64,000 nt of DNA from NCBI GenBank assembly GCA_964453435.1, contig CAYVQZ010000008.1:1-64000 (forward strand), given 5' to 3'. The stretch's first letter is position 1. Each line of letters starts with the position of its first letter. The position numbers and the translations under genes were made by a program. The notes under the pieces are model-generated. The model searched no databases. It was not told where the DNA came from and worked only from the letters and a program-made list of their open reading frames with translations. This stretch comes from CAYVQZ01 sp964453435 (lineage in GTDB: Bacteria; Abyssobacteria; SURF-5). Shown one piece after another: positions 53,780-61,179 of the stretch.

Positions 53780-55073
53780 CAAAGCCCTCCTTTTTCCCGA
53801 AGGTTTCTTGTGGGGAACCGCGACCGCCGCTCATCAGGTGGAGGGTGGAAACCGGAATAACGACTGGTGGGAATGGGAACGTCAGCCGGGCAAAATTGCT
53901 GACGGCACAACATCCGAAACCGCCTGCGATCAATACGACAGGTATGAGTCGGACTTTGAGATGCTCAAGAAAATGGAACACAACGCCCACCGCCTTTCCG
54001 TGGAGTGGAGCCGCATCGAGCCTGAAGCGGGCTCGTTCTCGGCGGAAGCCATTGAGCACTACCGCAGGGTCCTGCAAACGCTTCGGGACCGCAACATCGA
54101 ACCGATGCTTACGCTCCATCATTTCACGAACCCGCTCTGGCTCGCGAAAATGGGGGGCTGGGAGAACCCGAAGGTTGTCGAATACTTCACACGATACGCA
54201 AAAATCGTGGCGGGCGAACTCGGGGACCTCGTGCGGCTCTGGGTCACGATTAACGAGCCGGCCGTCTATGCCCACCTGAGCTACATCGAGGGCATGTGGC
54301 CGCCGGGCGCTGCCAGCATGAGGAGCGCCGCGGTGGTAATAACCAACATGTTGCGCGCGCACGGCCTCGCCTACCACATACTTCACGAAGTGTCTCCAAA
54401 CCAAAAGTGCAGCGTCGGCATTGCAAAGCATATCCGCATCCTCGACCCCATGCGCCGCAGGCACCCGTTGGATGCGCTCCTCGCCAGGTTCGGTGATTTC
54501 ATCTTTAACCGCTGGTTCCTCGATGCGATCCAAACCGGGAGACTTGCGTGGCCCATAGGGATGGGCCAACAAGTGCAACTGCTGTCCGCCACCCATGATT
54601 TCATCGGCTTGAACTATTACACGCGTGAGATGATCAGGTTCAGGCCGTGGAGGCCGAAAACCCTTTTCATGGAATACACGACCCCGCCCGGCTGCTCCGT
54701 AAATGAGCTTGGATGGGAAATCTATCCGGAAGGCCTGTACCGCGCTTTGATGCGTCTGAAATCCTACAACAAACCCATCTACGTGACCGAGAACGGAATC
54801 GCAACCGCCGACGACTCCGCGAGAATTTCATACCTGAAAGACCATCTGGCCGAAATACACAGGGCCATATCCGAAGGAGCAGAGGTCTGCGGCTATTTCT
54901 ACTGGTCGCTCATCGACAATTTTGAATGGGCCGAAGGGTTGACCCCACGCTTCGGCCTTGTCGCGGTCGAGTACGACACCCAGCAGCGCTCCCCGAGACC
55001 CAGCGCCGGTGTTTTCTCCGAAATAGCGCGAAAAAACAAGCTTGACCCGGCCTGGTTCGAACAACCCCGATAG
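53766..55073 (+). CDS. glycoside hydrolase family 1 (beta-glucosidase-like)
   Basis: 435 residues. GH1 signatures are FLWGTATAAHQVEGG at the N-terminus, the acid/base Glu in TINEPAVY and the nucleophile Glu in YVTENGIA, plus YFYWSLIDNFEWAEG near the end. There is no signal peptide, so it acts on imported di- or oligosaccharides or glycosides. Its start overlaps mqnC by 14 nt, so it is co-translated with the menaquinone genes, an odd partner. Confidence 0.92.
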   Translation: MEEHSKALLFPEGFLWGTATAAHQVEGGNRNNDWWEWERQPGKIADGTTSETACDQYDRYESDFEMLKKMEHNAHRLSVEWSRIEPEAGSFSAEAIEHYRRVLQTLRDRNIEPMLTLHHFTNPLWLAKMGGWENPKVVEYFTRYAKIVAGELGDLVRLWVTINEPAVYAHLSYIEGMWPPGAASMRSAAVVITNMLRAHGLAYHILHEVSPNQKCSVGIAKHIRILDPMRRRHPLDALLARFGDFIFNRWFLDAIQTGRLAWPIGMGQQVQLLSATHDFIGLNYYTREMIRFRPWRPKTLFMEYTTPPGCSVNELGWEIYPEGLYRALMRLKSYNKPIYVTENGIATADDSARISYLKDHLAEIHRAISEGAEVCGYFYWSLIDNFEWAEGLTPRFGLVAVEYDTQQRSPRPSAGVFSEIARKNKLDPAWFEQPR

Positions 55074-55184
55074 ATCTTCCCCCGAACCCAAACTGGTTGC
55101 TGATGCGCCATCCACTCTGCGGGCGCTCCAAAGACTCTGCGATGACAGAAAGAGAACGCTCGGCGGAAGGTCTCCTGGGGAAGT

Positions 55185-55679
55185 TCAGTCGTGGTCGGAT
55201 GATACGATTGTCTCCCGCCTGCCCTCGGGAGGATCGGTATCGACAGAAGGGCGCCAGATTGCGCGCATGCTCTTGCGAGGAAACAATGGATAAGCTTTCG
55301 CTTCCACACGAGGCCGCCTGCGGAAGACTGTCGTTGTAATCATTCGGAAAAACGAGGCCGGTATCGACCCCTTGGCCATTTTTCGGAACTCGAAGTCATC
55401 GTCCACAACCTGCAGAACAGTTGTCCCGACTTTAATCCGGTCTCCTATCCGCAGCTCGCGGACGGTGACCGTCTCATCATTCACGACGGTGCCGTTCTTT
55501 GTGCCCAAATCGTAAAGAAAGAGCGACCGCCCCACTTTCCTGATCTTGCAATGCCTGCGCGAAACTTTGGGATCAAGCAGTCGAATCCTGTTGCTTATAT
55601 CTCTTCCGACGGTGTTAAAACCATCGTGCAATCGAAATTCGGCTCGGGAGCCGATGCCTTTGATCGCGACAAGTTTCAT
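55185..55679 (-). CDS. FHA-domain protein
   Basis: 164 residues. An N-terminal forkhead-associated domain (about 15-90) has VGRDISNRIRL, the phosphothreonine-binding VSRRHCKI and DLGTKNGTVVN. The C-terminal 70 residues are basic and carry no recognisable domain. It probably binds phosphothreonine peptides, but no Ser/Thr kinase gene is in the window. It converges with the GH1 gene. Confidence 0.88.
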   Translation of the reverse strand: MKLVAIKGIGSRAEFRLHDGFNTVGRDISNRIRLLDPKVSRRHCKIRKVGRSLFLYDLGTKNGTVVNDETVTVRELRIGDRIKVGTTVLQVVDDDFEFRKMAKGSIPASFFRMITTTVFRRRPRVEAKAYPLFPRKSMRAIWRPSVDTDPPEGRRETIVSSDHD

Positions 55680-55733
55680 GACATCATCAGGCGATTTTCA
55701 ATCAACCATGTTACCTCTGCTCGTTCACCCGTA

Positions 55734-55762
55734 ATTTTACAATCAAAAATAAATCTTGTCAA
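55734..55762 (-). promoter_or_regulatory. sigma-70-type promoter for the FHA gene
   Basis: On the minus strand TTGACA and TAAAAT are 17 bases apart. Transcription would begin near 55727, about 48 nt before the ATG. Confidence 0.8.
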
Positions 55763-55914
55763 CAGGTAGAATGTAATAGCGATGACTGCTTCCTCCTTCC
55801 TGTTCTCACCGGACAACGCGACGACTTCACGCACGTCATCGTCCCGCTCGGATTGTAACAAAACGAGAATTTCATGCAGAGCGGTCCCGGGTTTTTAGCC
55901 GTGAGAGTTTGCCG

Positions 55915-55923
55915 TGGTATAAT
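55915..55923 (+). promoter_or_regulatory. extended -10 promoter upstream of acyl-CoA synthetase
   Basis: TGGTATAAT is an extended, perfect -10; the -35 TTAGCC 17 bases earlier is partial. The next plus-strand gene starts at 56294, leaving about 360 nt of leader that I cannot otherwise explain. Confidence 0.5.
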
Positions 55924-55946
55924 GAGGCGGAAGCCTTGGTGCAGTC

Positions 55947-56246
55947 TCATAATAATGAGCCGCCCCGGCTGAACTCCTGATAGTCCATAACGATGAACCA
56001 AGTCATCGCCCTCTCTCGCGCAACCTGTTTCCAGCACATGGAGCCGGTGCGAGGCTTTTGTTTCGGGTGGCTGCCATCGTTAATATCGTATGTTTCGCTT
56101 GGGTTCCGCGTGTTCGTGCGGGCTCGCCGAAAATGTATAAAGGCACCCTCGGGTGGCGGGTCAATGAAGAGCCGCCGAAATGTTTCTTGTTCTCCCATTT
56201 CCATGGCGCCCAGCCTGATTCCGAATTCTTGCGGGGTGAGGGCCAT
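55947..56246 (-). CDS. possible small hypothetical protein
   Basis: An open frame of 99 residues beginning MALTPQEFGIRLGAMEMGEQ, with codon choice (GCC, CTC, ACC, CCG, GGC) like real genes nearby. It has no convincing ribosome binding site and no known domain. It runs antiparallel to the leader of the acyl-CoA synthetase transcript. It is the best coding candidate in the 55763-56293 gap, but it may be chance. Confidence 0.3.
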   Translation of the reverse strand: MALTPQEFGIRLGAMEMGEQETFRRLFIDPPPEGAFIHFRRARTNTRNPSETYDINDGSHPKQKPRTGSMCWKQVARERAMTWFIVMDYQEFSRGGSLL

Positions 56247-56293
56247 TGGTCCAATCATCCGATGTCTTGCTTGCTTGAGAACAGGAGGAGCAA

Positions 56294-57832
56294 ATGAATC
56301 TCGCGGAGCTCGCGGAGAAGAAGATTTCCGTATTCGGGGAATATGTTTCTCTTCTTTTCAATGACCGGGAATACACGAACGTCGAGTTGAACGAAAAATC
56401 GAAACGCCTGGCGGCGGGATTCCGCGCACTTGGCGTGAAGCCTCAAGATAAGGTCATGGTGTTGATGCCCAACTGTCCCGAAGTGTTGATGACCTATCCC
56501 GCGATCTGGCGGCTTGGCGGCGTCATCGTGCCTGTCCTGTTTCTTCTCGAAGCGCACGAAGTGTCCTACATCGCGCAAGACTGCGAACCGGTGGCAATCG
56601 TTACCTCCCCGGAATTCCTTTCCAAAGTGCAGGAAGCAAGAAGGGACGCTCCCTCTCTGCGACACGTCATCATAGCGGGACGCGAACCTCACCCCGACAC
56701 GATTCTCATTGATGGTCTCCTGCGGGACTTTGCGCCGGAGCACTCTATCTATCCGACAGAGGATGACGACCTCGCGGCGCTGTTGTACACCTCGGGAACA
56801 ACCGGCAAGCCGAAAGGCGTCATGCTTACTCACGGGAATCTGTACGCAAACGCCGTGAATATAAAGAACACTTCGGGCGAATCCGACCGCGGCGAGGTTT
56901 CGCTGGCCGTCCTGCCGCTTTCGCATTCGTACGGATTGGGGCTGCTTGTCGGAGGATACGTCAGTGCTCGAAAGGGCAAAACGGTCCTCTTGCCATGGTT
57001 CGACCTCGAATCGGTTTTTCATGCAATCCAAAAGCACAAAGTCTCCAGCATGGCCGGCGTGCCGACCATGTACATTTATATGCTTCATTACCCCGATGCA
57101 GACAAGTATGATGCGTCGAGCGTGACAAATTGGCTGGTCGGAGCCGCGCCGATGTCGCAGGAGAGCTTGCGTCAGTTCGAGCAAAAATTCGGCGGAGAGA
57201 TGTACGTGGCGTACGGGCTGTCGGAGGCGTCGCCGGGAGTCGCCTCCGAAAGAGAAACGATGCCGCGCAAACCGGGGTCGGTCGGGGTCGCAATGGAAGG
57301 TGTGGAAGTCAGGATATTTGATGAAGACGACAACGAACTCCCGGCCAACACCGTCGGCGAGATTGTATGCAGTGGTAACAATGTGATGAAGGGATATTTC
57401 AAGATGCCAGAGGAGACAGCGCTCGCTCTGCGGGGCGGATGGCTGCATACCGGCGACATGGGGTATCGGGATGAAGATGGTTATTTATATATCGTAGAAC
57501 GAAAGAAGGACCTCATCATCCGAGGTGGTTTCAATGTTTATCCGAAGGATATCGAAGAAGCGCTCTATTCGCACCCGGCCGTTGCGGAAGCGGCCGTTGT
57601 CGGGTGTCCGGACGAAGTCATGGGAGAAGAAGTCGTGGCGTATGTGACCCTCCGGCCGAACGGAGAAGCGACCGCCGACGAACTAATAGGGCATTGCCGA
57701 TCGCAACTCGCAAAGTACAAATGCCCCCGGCGAATCGAATTCCTGGATACGATGCCAAAGAACCCCATCGGGAAAATTCAGAAAAAAGAGCTTCGCAGAA
57801 TGGCCGGGGAACCCAGGGAAAACTCCTCATGA
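56294..57832 (+). CDS. AMP-dependent acyl-CoA synthetase/ligase
   Basis: 512 residues of the ANL superfamily. The phosphate-binding loop is YTSGTTGKPKGVMLTHGN, followed by the A5 motif YGLSEASPGV, the A8 hinge RKKDLIIRGGFNVYPKDIEE and the catalytic lysine in NPIGKIQKKELR. It probably activates a medium- or long-chain or aromatic acid with ATP and CoA. ACS- and benzoate-type acids are not distinguishable by eye. It is preceded by AGGAGGAGC and stands alone. Confidence 0.92.
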   Translation: MNLAELAEKKISVFGEYVSLLFNDREYTNVELNEKSKRLAAGFRALGVKPQDKVMVLMPNCPEVLMTYPAIWRLGGVIVPVLFLLEAHEVSYIAQDCEPVAIVTSPEFLSKVQEARRDAPSLRHVIIAGREPHPDTILIDGLLRDFAPEHSIYPTEDDDLAALLYTSGTTGKPKGVMLTHGNLYANAVNIKNTSGESDRGEVSLAVLPLSHSYGLGLLVGGYVSARKGKTVLLPWFDLESVFHAIQKHKVSSMAGVPTMYIYMLHYPDADKYDASSVTNWLVGAAPMSQESLRQFEQKFGGEMYVAYGLSEASPGVASERETMPRKPGSVGVAMEGVEVRIFDEDDNELPANTVGEIVCSGNNVMKGYFKMPEETALALRGGWLHTGDMGYRDEDGYLYIVERKKDLIIRGGFNVYPKDIEEALYSHPAVAEAAVVGCPDEVMGEEVVAYVTLRPNGEATADELIGHCRSQLAKYKCPRRIEFLDTMPKNPIGKIQKKELRRMAGEPRENSS

Positions 57833-57908
57833 CAAAGGCGTTTCCTGCCTCGCCGACCTCACAGAAACGTCCTCATGCGCACCGCCCCGCCGCTCCGCAA
57901 ACCGGTCA

Positions 57909-58682
57909 TCATTCGGGCGGGAAGTAAACGTCCTCGTCAGGTTCGAACTTCTCTTCCTCGACTATTTCGTCCGGTTCCCAATCCTCCCATTGGACTTCTT
58001 CGGGTTTGCGTCGCGGTTCTCTGGTTTGCCGACGTTCGAGCCTTCTCTTATATGCCTCTTCGATTCTTCTCTTTTTTGCCAGGCCCTGCTCTATGTCCAA
58101 TTCAATCCAGTTATAATGAATTCCCTTGTCCCCCTCGACGAGAGTATGCCAATCCCGCGCGTCAAGCCGCCAGAGTTGGCCTGCATAGTATTTGCGCGGG
58201 TTGGCGTCATATGGCTCCGTAAGGCCGGGCTTGATATTGAGATTCGAAAACAAACAGTTCAGCTTCTTATCCCGAACGAACATGGTCCCATTCGTAAATC
58301 GTTCGGATGCGAAAAGCACCCCCGGCTTCGCCGATTTCAAACCGAACACGATTTCATCGTCGGGCGAAGCCTCGGCGAATGCCTTCACAAGATGAGGCGC
58401 GATTCGATACAGTTCGTCGGCGCTGAACACCCTCCTCAGCTCCGACCATTCGAAGAACCCCTTCTCTTGATAGCGGATAGATGACAGCAGAAATTTCAGG
58501 TCAGACTCTTCAAATTCGGCCGGGTGCGAATAGTTCTTCGACAGGGGAGACGAATCGCGGCCGACCGTTCTTCTGAGTGCAACCTCTGTTCGCCGGTCTT
58601 CATAAACGCGGGTCGTGACGGAACGAGTCTGGGCGCACGAACAAACCACAAGAACGCAGAGGAAAACAACGGCAATTCGCAT
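57909..58682 (-). CDS. hypothetical lipoprotein
   Basis: 257 residues. The N-terminus MRIAVVFLCVLVVCSCAQ carries a lipobox-like Cys, so it is probably a lipoprotein. The C-terminal third is rich in Arg/Lys/Glu, including a basic stretch RRLERRQTREPRRKPEE, and then an acidic tail. I recognise no family. It starts 3 nt after the DUF1285 gene, so the two are co-transcribed. Confidence 0.75.
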   Translation of the reverse strand: MRIAVVFLCVLVVCSCAQTRSVTTRVYEDRRTEVALRRTVGRDSSPLSKNYSHPAEFEESDLKFLLSSIRYQEKGFFEWSELRRVFSADELYRIAPHLVKAFAEASPDDEIVFGLKSAKPGVLFASERFTNGTMFVRDKKLNCLFSNLNIKPGLTEPYDANPRKYYAGQLWRLDARDWHTLVEGDKGIHYNWIELDIEQGLAKKRRIEEAYKRRLERRQTREPRRKPEEVQWEDWEPDEIVEEEKFEPDEDVYFPPE

Positions 58683-58685
58683 ACG

Positions 58686-59258
58686 TCATTGCCCCCCGCC
58701 AATATTGGCTGCGATTTCGAACTCTTCGTCGCGGAGCTTCAATAAATATTTGTCACCAGTCGGTTCGTACTCTATGTACTTCGCCAGCTGATAATAGGCC
58801 GGTCTGGAGAACCGCGCTTCAAGCTTGTCGCGAACGAGGCAATAGGGAATGTTCGACTCGCGAAACATCAATGTTTTCGGGTCCAGCGGCTCTTCGGCAC
58901 CGTCGTTTAACAACAGAAACAATCTCCTCGGCTTTTCTCTGCGAGCGCTCGTGAAGTCTTCGGGTATAACGCGCATTACCAGGAAGGGGGCGTCTTCCAC
59001 CGTTACCGGGAATTCGTCACGCCCGATTCTCACGCAGTACCTGCCTTCTTCACATCGAAAGAGATTGCGAGAAAACAAGTTGCGAATATCCTCCCTGACA
59101 ATCTCCACTCCTTCGTGAAACCACCGCCCCTCTCGGTCGACCCGCAATTCGTAGCGAGGCACGTCATCCCTGATCAGGCGAATACTCCCGAGCTCGCCTC
59201 CCACGTCGAAAGAATAAGACTGTTTGGACTTTCCCGAGTTTTTGTCATCGTTTTTCAT
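58686..59258 (-). CDS. DUF1285 family protein
   Basis: 190 residues. The DUF1285 signature is ELRVDREGRWFHEGVEIVRE, then LFRCEEGRYCVRIGRDEFPV and VEDAPFLVMRV. The function of this family is not established. The start codon overlaps the stop of a small upstream frame (ATGA), and a lipoprotein gene follows after 3 nt. Confidence 0.85.
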   Translation of the reverse strand: MKNDDKNSGKSKQSYSFDVGGELGSIRLIRDDVPRYELRVDREGRWFHEGVEIVREDIRNLFSRNLFRCEEGRYCVRIGRDEFPVTVEDAPFLVMRVIPEDFTSARREKPRRLFLLLNDGAEEPLDPKTLMFRESNIPYCLVRDKLEARFSRPAYYQLAKYIEYEPTGDKYLLKLRDEEFEIAANIGGGQ

Positions 59259-59437
59259 AAGGTAACGTGTTTATGCGCCAAACTCTTCAGCTGGGGCGCC
59301 GGTTTTTCCTGCGGAAGGTCCGTGATTTCGGCCCTCAGACACCCACGGCCCAAGCAGCACTCCGTTTGCCGGACCAACATGCCGATCTGAAATGCCCCCG
59401 GCATAGTGCGAAACACATTATCAAAATCTAACGCCAA
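59255..59437 (-). CDS. putative small Cys-containing ORF coupled to DUF1285 gene
   Basis: A frame of 60 residues from TTG 59437, or 49 from ATG 59404 (MPGAFQIGMLVRQTECCLGR and on). Its stop TGA overlaps the DUF1285 ATG as ATGA, the typical arrangement of coupled genes. It contains CCLGRGC. A sigma-70-type promoter lies 40 nt upstream at 59476-59504. No clear ribosome binding site or known family, so confidence is limited. Confidence 0.45.
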   Translation of the reverse strand: MALDFDNVFRTMPGAFQIGMLVRQTECCLGRGCLRAEITDLPQEKPAPQLKSLAHKHVTL

Positions 59438-59475
59438 AAAGCTTCTATCACGGACAAGGCGCCGGAGACGCTTGA

Positions 59476-59504
59476 ATTATACAATACCTGCGAGGAAATC
59501 TCAA
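59476..59504 (-). promoter_or_regulatory. sigma-70-type promoter for the small ORF / DUF1285 / lipoprotein operon
   Basis: On the minus strand TTGAGA and TATAAT are 17 bases apart. Transcription would begin near 59469. Confidence 0.75.
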
Positions 59505-59578
59505 AAGTTTCTCAAACATCCCAACATAGCGCCGATACTCGACCTATCAGTTGTTGTTTGGCCGGCCGGGCCCATGTG

Positions 59579-59617
59579 TGACCCGGTCGGAGTTGCGAAC
59601 CTGCCGCGACCGGGTCA
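59579..59617. repeat. 11-bp inverted repeat in the 59505-59830 gap
   Basis: TGACCCGGTCG and CGACCGGGTCA are perfect arms with a 17-base loop. The surrounding gap (59505-59830) contains no supported gene. It lies between two divergent promoters and could be a protein-binding site or a repeat remnant. Confidence 0.5.
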
Positions 59618-59830
59618 ATGGCGGACCCAGGCCGAGCGTTAATTGAAAAAAGCATCGCGAACAGCGCCGCCCCGAATAGTCCGGAACAAATCCCTACGAA
59701 CCCTATATGAGGGTTGGTTTGTATGATTGAGGAAGCCCATTTTCGGGGGGCATCCGGAAGGCGTCACTATAATAGATTGAAAAGAAAGACCTTACAAAGC
59801 CAGGAAAAACCTGCTCTGTTGCCAAAGACA

Positions 59831-59845
59831 TGGTACGTTTCTTGC
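59831..59845 (+). promoter_or_regulatory. sigma-54 (-24/-12) promoter for the receiver-like gene at 59897
   Basis: TGGTACGTTTCTTGC fits TGGYACRN4TTGC at every specified position, with GG and GC ten bases apart. Transcription would begin near 59857, 40 nt before the ATG. The NtrC-family regulator at 25279 is the only sigma-54 activator in the window; the true activator could be elsewhere. Confidence 0.75.
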
Positions 59846-59896
59846 CTGTTCCTCTAATCGGTGTTTGAATGAATCAGTTCTTTTTGGGGGGGAGCT

Positions 59897-60298
59897 ATGA
59901 TTAAGAGAAGCAATGTGTTACTGGTTTCAAACGACCCTGACCTTCATCGAACATTGGAAATTATTGCGTCAACATACAATTGCAAGTGTACGGGAGCGGA
60001 AGACCCGAAGACGGGTGTGCGACTTCTCCTGTCGGGGCGGTCCGACTGTGTTATCTTCGACCTGCAGATTGTGAAAAACGAGCGACACAAAGCCTTTGCG
60101 AAGCAAAAAATTCGCGAAAGCGGGCTGCCGCACTTGATACTGAACGACAACCAGAACGGCTCTTCATATCGTGCGAACGAGCCTCTGAAGATAGAGCCTA
60201 TCGTAAAATTCGTCATGAATAATTGCAATGGAGCCAACCTTTCCTCCGGCGGCGTTTTTTCGAAATTGTTCAGCAGATTGAAGACGAAGAAAGCCTGA
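59897..60298 (+). CDS. atypical receiver-like single-domain protein
   Basis: 133 residues resembling a response-regulator receiver: VLLVSNDPDLHRTLEIIA, a possible phosphoacceptor Asp55 in CVIFDLQIV, and a late LILND in place of the usual Thr. The first acidic pair is reduced (SND), so phosphorylation may be impaired. A poly-G ribosome binding site (GGGGGGGAGC) precedes the ATG. It is preceded by a sigma-54 promoter and converges with a phosphoribosyltransferase gene. Confidence 0.75.
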   Translation: MIKRSNVLLVSNDPDLHRTLEIIASTYNCKCTGAEDPKTGVRLLLSGRSDCVIFDLQIVKNERHKAFAKQKIRESGLPHLILNDNQNGSSYRANEPLKIEPIVKFVMNNCNGANLSSGGVFSKLFSRLKTKKA

Positions 60299-60329
60299 TT
60301 CACGATTCATTCAGACCGCCATTCCCTCA

Positions 60330-60968
60330 CTATCGGCTTTGAGCGCATTCCGTGAGTGTTTGCTTCACTTCCTCGTCGCTGACCTGCTCGAACGACTCGT
60401 AGAACTGGCCGACCGCCATAAAATTGGCGGGGGTGCGTAGACAGACGACCTCATCCACTTCAGGTTCCAACTTGGCAACCTGCTCGGGCGGACCAACCGG
60501 AAGGGCGACAACGAGTTTTTTTGCCCTCCCCGCTTTTGCAGCTTCGATGGCAGCTCTCATTGTGGAGCCGGTGGCTATGCCGTCGTCAACGATGATGACG
60601 GTCCTCCCATCCATCGGGACCTTGGGATAAACGCGGCGATACGATTCCGCCCGCCTCCGAATCACTTCCAGTTGTCTATGCCTTTCTTCCCGGATTTTTT
60701 CCGGCGGCACTCTCAGCATCGCGAGAACAGACTCATTCAAGTACATGGCGCCGCTCTCGTCCACCGAGCCCATGGCAAGCTCGGGATTGCCGGGCGTGCG
60801 GAGTTTGCGGGTTAAAATGATATCGAGATCGCCCGACAACTTGTTCGCCAGAACGGAGCCGATGGCGACGCCTCCACGTGGAATGGCCAGAATCAAGGGG
60901 TTTTCTCCTTTGAATTTCTCAAGACGGTTTGCGAGCTGCAGGGCTGCATCGTTTCGGTCTCTGAACAT
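60330..60968 (-). CDS. phosphoribosyltransferase-fold protein
   Basis: 212 residues, type I PRTase fold. The PRPP loop is VIIVDDGIATGSTM, and LAIPRGGVAIGSVLA and LTRKLRTPGNPELAMGSV are typical of a stand-alone PRTase family often found near alpha/beta hydrolases. Substrate unknown. A -10-like TATAAT lies about 45 nt upstream (61012-61017 on the minus strand) without a good -35. Confidence 0.88.
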   Translation of the reverse strand: MFRDRNDAALQLANRLEKFKGENPLILAIPRGGVAIGSVLANKLSGDLDIILTRKLRTPGNPELAMGSVDESGAMYLNESVLAMLRVPPEKIREERHRQLEVIRRRAESYRRVYPKVPMDGRTVIIVDDGIATGSTMRAAIEAAKAGRAKKLVVALPVGPPEQVAKLEPEVDEVVCLRTPANFMAVGQFYESFEQVSDEEVKQTLTECAQSR

Positions 60969-61179
60969 TCGTCTCCTCCATGATTGCGAATCAGTCAGTC
61001 AGCTTCTCTTCATTATACTAAAACATAACCTCGGCCTTTCGGCAACCGGGCAGAGCAAGCGGGGCGTGATGTTTCGCGAAAAAGCTTGTTTGCGACGGGA
61101 TAAAAGGCGGGAGCTGCCGGCGAGAGGAATCGGAAAAACGGGCTTTCTTCGGCAGCCACCGAAAAACGGTGCGGAAGGA

